Program-made: the position numbers and the translations under genes
Assembly (NCBI GenBank): GCA_964020975.1
Contig: OZ026620.1
Coordinates: 77,021,012 to 77,085,011 of the forward strand
DNA from: Hermodice carunculata
Lineage: Eukaryota; Annelida; Polychaeta; Eunicida; Amphinomidae
Direction: 5' to 3'
DNA: 64,000 nucleotides
Shown: piece after piece, positions 59,098-64,000 of the stretch
How positions within the stretch are numbered: the stretch's first letter is position 1
How the letters are laid out: each line of letters begins with the position of its first letter
Notes under the pieces: model-generated
What the model saw: the letters and a program-made list of their open reading frames with translations, nothing else
Told to the model about the DNA's origin: nothing
Databases searched by the model: none

Positions 59098-59888
59098 TTA
59101 GTTATTACCTGTCTGTTCACGGGATACTTAGAGGTTATCTCATGGCTAAATCAGTATCCTACCCAGTACAGTTCCCCTGAGAGCCTGTATTCTCCAGAGA
59201 CCCGAAGGGTCGAGGGAGGATACAGCTCGAGGGGGAACTGTACAGGGTAGGATACTGATTTTGCCATGGGATGATCTTTGTATCCTAAATGCATATGCCA
59301 TAATTAGATGAAAAAGGCAAATGCAGCTTTTCCTGGGATTATGTAAGATATTACATACCTATTCACTAGTCAAAACATACAATGTCTGGTTCATAATTTT
59401 GTTTGAGAAAAGCCAACTCCCCTTCAGGAAGCAGTGGGCCCAAACTACTGTCCTGTCAGGTCATGCATCTTGTGGGGCAAGCACGTGAGTGACGTACGTC
59501 ATGGAGCAAAACGTCATTAGAGTCACTGATTCCGCAAATATATATCTAGAACGTGAGGGATATACTGACTTTCAATGTTATTTTAATGGGGAGATTGTAT
59601 TTCCCTTGGGAAGATACTGGCTGTTGCTAGTGTAACATTATTCATGTATTCTAATTGGACAGTTTCAGTATCCTCCCTAATTTTGGTATCGGTATTGTCC
59701 CTTGAAAGACACTGTATGGTACAGGACTAAAAATGCAGTATGAGGGCAGTTTTAATGTCTACATTTAGGATACAAGAAAATATCCACGTGAACAGGTTTG
59801 TATCCCATGAAGCCAACGGCTGAATAGGATACAAATCTTTTCACGTGGATATTTTCTTGTATCCCCTGAACAGACAGGTAGTGACTAA
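59098..59888. mobile_element. Fold-back/TIR element, about 791 bp, with two internal palindromes
   Basis: Terminal inverted repeats of 30 bases (TTAGT(T/C)A(T/C)TACCTGTCTG then TTCA.GGGATAC) lie at 59,098-59,127 and 59,859-59,888. Inside, 59,143-59,265 is a hairpin with arms ATCAGTATCCTACCC..GTACAGTTCCCC, and 59,767-59,866 is a second with arms GGATACAAGAAAATATCCAC. Every hairpin repeats the GTATCC word. No coding. Non-autonomous. Confidence 0.75.
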
Positions 59889-59986
59889 TTTGTCCTGTAA
59901 TAGGACCGTAAGTGTGAAATAAAAACCACTGAAACTGAAAATTTTTCAACTCAAGTAGGCCTGTTTTTTACTGATATCAGTCATTT

Positions 59987-60160
59987 GATTCATGAGCCTG
60001 ATTGCAAAACAGGTATGCATAATTTGTATACCTGTTTGGTGATCAAGTCCAAAACGAGGCTAAATTATGTGTACCCCAGATGGTGCTCATTAACATTCAT
60101 GAGCCTGATCGCAAAACAGGTACATACAGAATTTTTATACCTGTTTGGTGATCAGGAAGG
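59987..60160. repeat. Two-copy tandem repeat of about 108 bp, each with a hairpin
   Basis: ATTCATGAGCCTGAT(T/C)GCAAAACAGGTA, then TATACCTGTTTGGTGATCA, occurs at about 59,988 and 60,096. AAACAGGTA and TACCTGTTT pair within each unit. Confidence 0.8.
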
Positions 60161-60220
60161 ATATCAAATTCTCTTGTATTTTTAAACCAATCAGCAAACG
60201 TAAATTTCATCTATTACAGG

Positions 60221-60248
<28 letters not shown>
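60221..60248. repeat. (AT)n microsatellite
   Basis: Fourteen AT units. Confidence 0.95.
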
Positions 60249-60251
<3 letters not shown>

Positions 60252-61052
60252 TATCTAGTAACCTTGAATAGAGTTTTTTTATCTCCAACAGGTGTGGACT
60301 GATTTTCACCAAATTTGCCATAAAAGTATACTGTGAAAACTCCCTGTACCGAAGGCCCTTGGGACCCTACTATAGTGGATAAAGAGGTGTTCAGCATTGG
60401 GAGGTTTGCTTATAATGCAAATATACAATCGGGACTGGGAAAAAGTTTCAGTATCAGGAGGTGTTCAGTAAGGGAGAATTTATTATCAGCAAAAATGAGC
60501 CATTCAAATTTCTTGGTCACAGTGCCTTGACGGAGATAAATCAGTCAACACATGCATAAACACTGACAACTGAGCACTGTAGTTTTGAATCTTGTATTCC
60601 ACATACATGTATATCAGCCTATGCAGTAGACAAATTTTATTAACCCTTGACTAAAGCTGCTCTAAAGTTACATTTACACTTCTGTGTGGGATGATGGCTG
60701 AGTGAACAGTTTTCCGTGCCATTTTTAGGCTGGCCTTACATGTACAACACTTAACCTCTGCCTTGTACTGTTGATGACATAAAGCATGCTCTTTTGATCA
60801 GTCTTCCCACAATGTATATCTTTCATTAAAATTGTATTTCATTCTGAGTGATAAAATGAAATTAAAACTAAATGTTGAAGACAACATCTGACATCTGATC
60901 ACTTTTAGTCCATGGAAGGGGGAAAGAGTTTGAGGTGGTGGGTAATGTGTCATTTATGTTTCTTAATAAGTACATGAAATAACAAAAAACAAATAGACAC
61001 CTTCCACCCCTCCAAGCTATTCCTGAATTTCCAAAGCCTGTGATCATATAAA
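60249..61052. other. Non-coding spacer
   Basis: CTGTACCGAAGGCC..CCCTACTATAGTGGATAAAGAGG..TTCAGCATTGGGAGG near 60,340-60,410 has a repeat-like look, recalling 13,411-13,490 (TCTACAGTGAGCACCCTTGGGGCC, split). It is probably a dispersed repeat. No gene. Confidence 0.3.
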
Positions 61053-61449
61053 TTATAAGGCCAAATCACTATGATTTGAAGCCAGCACTGTGTGATCATC
61101 CAGCATGCCACTGGCCTGGTCTGTACACCAATTATGTATGAAGGTGTTGATCTGGTCTAGCTGCTTTTCCAGCATTGCAATCAAATTGTTTCTAGCTGCA
61201 GACTGTACATACTGCTCATCCAGGAGTCAAATGTGGCAGGCGTCTCCATGCATTGAGGATTGCACTTGAGCGAAACCATTAGTCTGAGGTCAAGCACAAT
61301 CTGAAGTCTGTAAATGCATCTGCAATGATTCCTTGATGAGTAGTAAAGTCTGTTCTGTTATATTCCAGAGTAATTTGCTTACAATTTTGCTTATATTGTG
61401 CCAGTCTTTTCTCCCCTTTGAAAGCCACAAGTAGGCCGTTACATGTTGT
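61053..61449 (-). pseudogene. Two exon-like minus-strand frames
   Basis: 61,279-61,449 reads LLVAFKGEKRLAQYKQNCKQ, then ITLEYNRTDFTTHQGIIADA and FTDFRLCLTSD. 61,053-61,226 reads VQSAARNNLIAMLEKQLDQI, then NTFIHNWCTDQASGMLDDHT, ending SDLAL and a stop. Both are more protein-like than their surroundings and have acceptor-like CAAAG/CTGCAG sites. They may be exons of an unrecognised gene, or its relic. No family known to me. Confidence 0.25.
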
Positions 61450-61690
61450 TTAGCTGATCATTGATGAAATTCCATGACCTGCAATCCTCTTCTGACAGAT
61501 AAGCTGATCCTGAGGGCCCTTGGCCACCAAATAAACACAACAAAAGGCTATACAATGACTGAAGTAGAAAGCAGTTTCAGTTACATTCTTATTTGGATGC
61601 ACCTTAAAAAATACACATGTACATTCATGTACTTGCATGCATAAAAACAAAAGTTGTGTTCATGTGTAATTCTTGTTATTGTATTTGAAG

Positions 61691-61801
61691 GAAACCAGGA
61701 CAGATGTGCTGTTGCTCCTATATTCAGTAAAAAACGACCTAGACAGGCTTTGTTTGCTCATCCATCCAATCCTTCATCTAGTAATGCCCCAAATCAGCAA
61801 G
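61691..61801 (+). CDS. Exon-like segment with a basic, Ser/Pro-rich peptide
   Basis: The segment lies between an acceptor-like TTATTGTATTTGAAG and a donor, CAAG/GTAATG. It encodes 37 codons including APIFSKKRPRQALFAHPSNP and SSSNAPNQQ. KKRPRQ could act as a nuclear localisation signal. Only the splice-like borders and composition support it. Confidence 0.25.
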
Positions 61802-62154
61802 GTAATGTTGCAGAAATTTGTTATGGTCTCTTCGCTCCAATGCATTTGCCTGGAAATCTTCTGTTTGACAAAATGCCATAAACTGGTCAAATTTCAGCAG
61901 CAAACTTTCTTCAAGCACAGTGGTTTTGCAGGATAATGTTTATTTGCACAAGTAAAAATTACATTCTAAAAATATTCAACACAGTCACTCACTACATATT
62001 TTTGATTGCATCATATTATTTATCACGTTTTGGTAACTAACAAGCAATGTCATTGGTTAAAATATGCTGCATGTGCTGGGTGATTCCGAATCTTCGGATA
62101 ACCTCACTCTGGAACTGTGACGTCCCGCTCTATGTTTTGGAGATGACAGTGACC

Positions 62155-62220
62155 ATGGCGACTGCTAGCCGCAGGTTTACCTCGTTATCAAAGGAGGAAA
62201 TAATTTTGTCGGTTCATTAA
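62155..62220 (+). CDS. Short ATG frame resembling a first coding exon
   Basis: ACCATGGCG is a good Kozak context. The frame reads MATASRRFTSLSKEEIILSV, then His and stop. A CRE-like TGACGTCC lies 37 bases upstream. From memory, openings of the type MA(T/S)..RF.S(L/V)S.EE(I/D) are seen at the start of marine-invertebrate proteins with a Crypton/DUF3504-like domain. The frame stops 18 bases before a fold-back element, which may have cut it off. Confidence 0.25.
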   Translation: MATASRRFTSLSKEEIILSVH

Positions 62221-62238
62221 TAATACAAGATAAAATCC

Positions 62239-62370
62239 TTACTCCGTGAAGGAGCCAAGTTTACAAAAATATGCACTGGTGGATGACATGTGTATCTCCT
62301 TCGGCGTCAAGAGATACACATTTCATCTACCAGTGTATATTTCTGTACCTTGGGCTCCTTCACGAAGTAA
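62239..62370. mobile_element. Fold-back element, about 132 bp
   Basis: Arms of about 62 bases run from TTACT(C/T)CGTGAAGGAGCC through ATATGCACTGGT(G/A)GATGA to ATGTGTATCTC, with a loop of only a few bases. The arms are about 85 % matched. Confidence 0.8.
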
Positions 62371-62426
62371 CTAATAGTATTTCGGGTATCCACTAAAACA
62401 GAAGTCGGCAAGCCAAGTCAATAATT

Positions 62427-63067
62427 ATGTCTCCCCATGCAACGGGGGGGACATATTGTTTTTGCGTTCGTTTCTTCTTCTTCTTCTTCTTCTTCTTCTT
62501 CTTGTGTGCATTGCGGACGCGATAACTCAAGAAAGATTTGACTTGGGAAGTTGAAATTTTTTGTAAAGATGTTCCTATATAAAACCTTGCTTGGGATTGC
62601 AGATGGGTGACCTTGACCTATTTTCCAAGGTCACATGGGCATGTCATGTAAAATTGACGGGGACGCAATAACTCCGCAAGGATTAGACTTAGAAGGTTGA
62701 AATTTTACATGATTATGTACCATAATATGAACTAGGTTGGAATTGTAGATGGGTGACCTTGACCTATTTTCAAGGTCAAATGGCCACTTTTTAAAAATCA
62801 TTGCAGATGCACTCGAGAAAGATTTGTCTTAAAGAGGTTGACATTTTGTGTGATTATGTTTCTATGTAAGACTTTTGTAAGACCTTGCTTGTAACTGCAA
62901 ATGCATGACCTTGACCTACTTTTCAAGGTCATGAGGGCATATCTTCAAAATGAACGTTTTGAAATGTCAATAAAGAGTGTACCTTCACCATATCTGCAGA
63001 TCATGGGAATCGGTATGCCTATTTATAAAGATAAGGGTGACAATAGTCAGGGCGCACGGGGAGACAT
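62427..63067. mobile_element. Small TIR element (MITE-like), 641 bp, with internal GACCTTGACC units
   Basis: Terminal inverted repeats ATGTCTCCCC(A/G)TGC lie at 62,427-62,440 and 63,054-63,067 (13 of 14 match). Inside are a (TTC)n tract at 62,471-62,503 and three tandem units of about 140 bases, each with a GATT.GACTT..A(G)GTTGAAATTTT part and a GACCTTGACCTA..TTTTCAAGGTCA part. No coding. Confidence 0.65.
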
Positions 63068-63594
63068 TTGATTTTCAGTTGGAAAATCAGCCTGTTCTAG
63101 TTTTTTTATCGCTGTTGTATATTCCTCGGAAGCTGTGAGCACATTATGCTTCTGATAATTAAAAACCTCACAACTAAACATGACTCGAATCTCATCTACA
63201 GTGCAGAGCATCCAAGCTAGCGTATGTTAAAAGTGGGGGATCTCCGTCCTGCTGGTACTGAAAAGTGGGAGAGCGAGCACAGAATTGTGAAGCATAGCTA
63301 GGGGGACGTGGTCGAAAATTTGAAAGTTGCACTTGCATTTTGAACCATTTTAGGCACCACAACAGACATTTTCAGTCAATGAAATAATCACTCAGCTGCT
63401 CTAACAGCCACCAATGGAATATAATGCTACTTTTTAAAATTTTTTACGAACAGCGGGAGTCATTTTATAAAAAGTAGGGGAGTGGGAGAATTTGTAAAAA
63501 AACAAGAAAAAGCAGGAGATGTCCTGCGGAGGGGGAAGATTTGGAGGCCATACAAATTCATATCTAAAATTTTTTTAAAAAGTTGTAAATTATT
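63068..63594. other. Non-coding spacer
   Basis: No gene. A 72-codon plus-strand frame at 63,482-63,700 overlaps the LINE tail and is not protein-like. Confidence 0.35.
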
Positions 63595-64000
63595 GTTAAT
63601 TAGGTGGATCCTTTATTTATCCTGGGTAATACATGATTGGCAGATACCCGCTAATTCTCATCATGGCCCCGGCGTGAGAGAAAATATACAAAAGTTATAG
63701 CAATATTTACAAAGTGCAGTAAAAACACGAAATAAGTTTATATAAAAACTGTCCCATCAGCATCCAGCAATTACCTGTTTCCATTATGTCAATAACAGAA
63801 CAAGCATAATGTATCAAGTCACATTTTGATTAAAAGTTCTGCAGGTACCTCTTACAGTATAGACATTTGAATGTTTCAACAGATTTTGCTGAGCAAACAT
63901 CAGTGGGAAGGGCATTCCAAAGCCTTACACCATCATACGTAAAACTGTGAGTGTAGTTTGTGAGCCTTGCTTTGGTGGTAATTAAATTGTTGCGACTAGA
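63595..64000 (-). pseudogene. LINE ORF2 C-terminus and 3' end, runs off the window
   Basis: From the window edge on the minus strand: SRNNLITTKARLTNYTHSFT, YDGVRLWNALPTDVCSAKSV, ETFKCLYCKRYLQNF, stop at 63,830-63,832. RLWNALP..V..A.S...FK..Y is the usual CR1/Jockey-like terminus, here uninterrupted. The 3' untranslated part ends near GGATAAATAAAGG (about 63,610-63,622 read on the minus strand). Whether upstream coding survives lies outside the window. Confidence 0.65.

Overview
The window looks like repeat-rich, AT-rich intergenic DNA from a marine invertebrate, most likely a deuterostome (echinoderm, hemichordate or lancelet type). The clues are a Ty3/gypsy element with integrase upstream of reverse transcriptase (an order described mainly from deuterostomes), a helicase-endonuclease Helitron, THAP and PHD domain fossils, tRNA-derived SINEs, CACTA ends, several LINE tails, fold-back elements and repeats rich in GACCTTGACC. 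No intact multi-exon host gene is recognisable. Species assignment is inference.

Layout. 0-2.1 kb: a diverged direct repeat, then the C-terminal helicase and endonuclease part of a Helitron/Helentron. 2.4-8.3 kb: exon-like fossils in the plus direction (C2H2 finger, unrecognised ORF, THAP domain, coiled coil, a possible C48-type protease end). 8,337-21,171: a Gmr1-like LTR retrotransposon flanked by the 5-bp duplication AATTG. It has 1.2-kb LTRs and a tRNA-Pro primer site, and its gag is split by a 5.2-kb non-autonomous CACTA (EnSpm) element with long inverted ends and a 3-bp AAC duplication. 21.6-29.1 kb: more plus-strand coding fossils, including Cys-rich segments, a long almost-open frame and a PHD finger. 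They lie on the other side of the LTR element and may belong to the same broken locus or elements as 2.4-8.3 kb.

26.7-33.4 kb holds LINE remnants, one with an inverted 5' part as twin priming would leave, and a region of AAACCCTGGG short repeats. 34.1-39 kb is a broken env-bearing Ty3/gypsy element with a 0.34-kb repeat lodged in its pol region; another copy of that repeat lies at 23.5 kb. 39.6 and 58.6 kb carry two copies of one tRNA-derived SINE in opposite orientations. 41.2-41.8 kb is a three-copy tandem repeat. 45.4-48.3 kb is a 362/365-bp satellite with seven full units.

48.3-64 kb is mostly non-coding, with microsatellites, three fold-back elements (53.5, 59.1, 62.2 kb), a small TIR element (62.4-63.1 kb), LINE tails on the minus strand (57.3 and 63.6 kb, the latter running off the end), and short exon-like frames near 61-62 kb that could be traces of host genes.

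The insertions give a relative order. The CACTA element entered the Gmr1-like element after that had inserted between coding fossils, and the 0.34-kb repeat entered both a coding fossil and the env-bearing element. The least explained structure is an array of ten short hairpins within each LTR of the Gmr1-like element.
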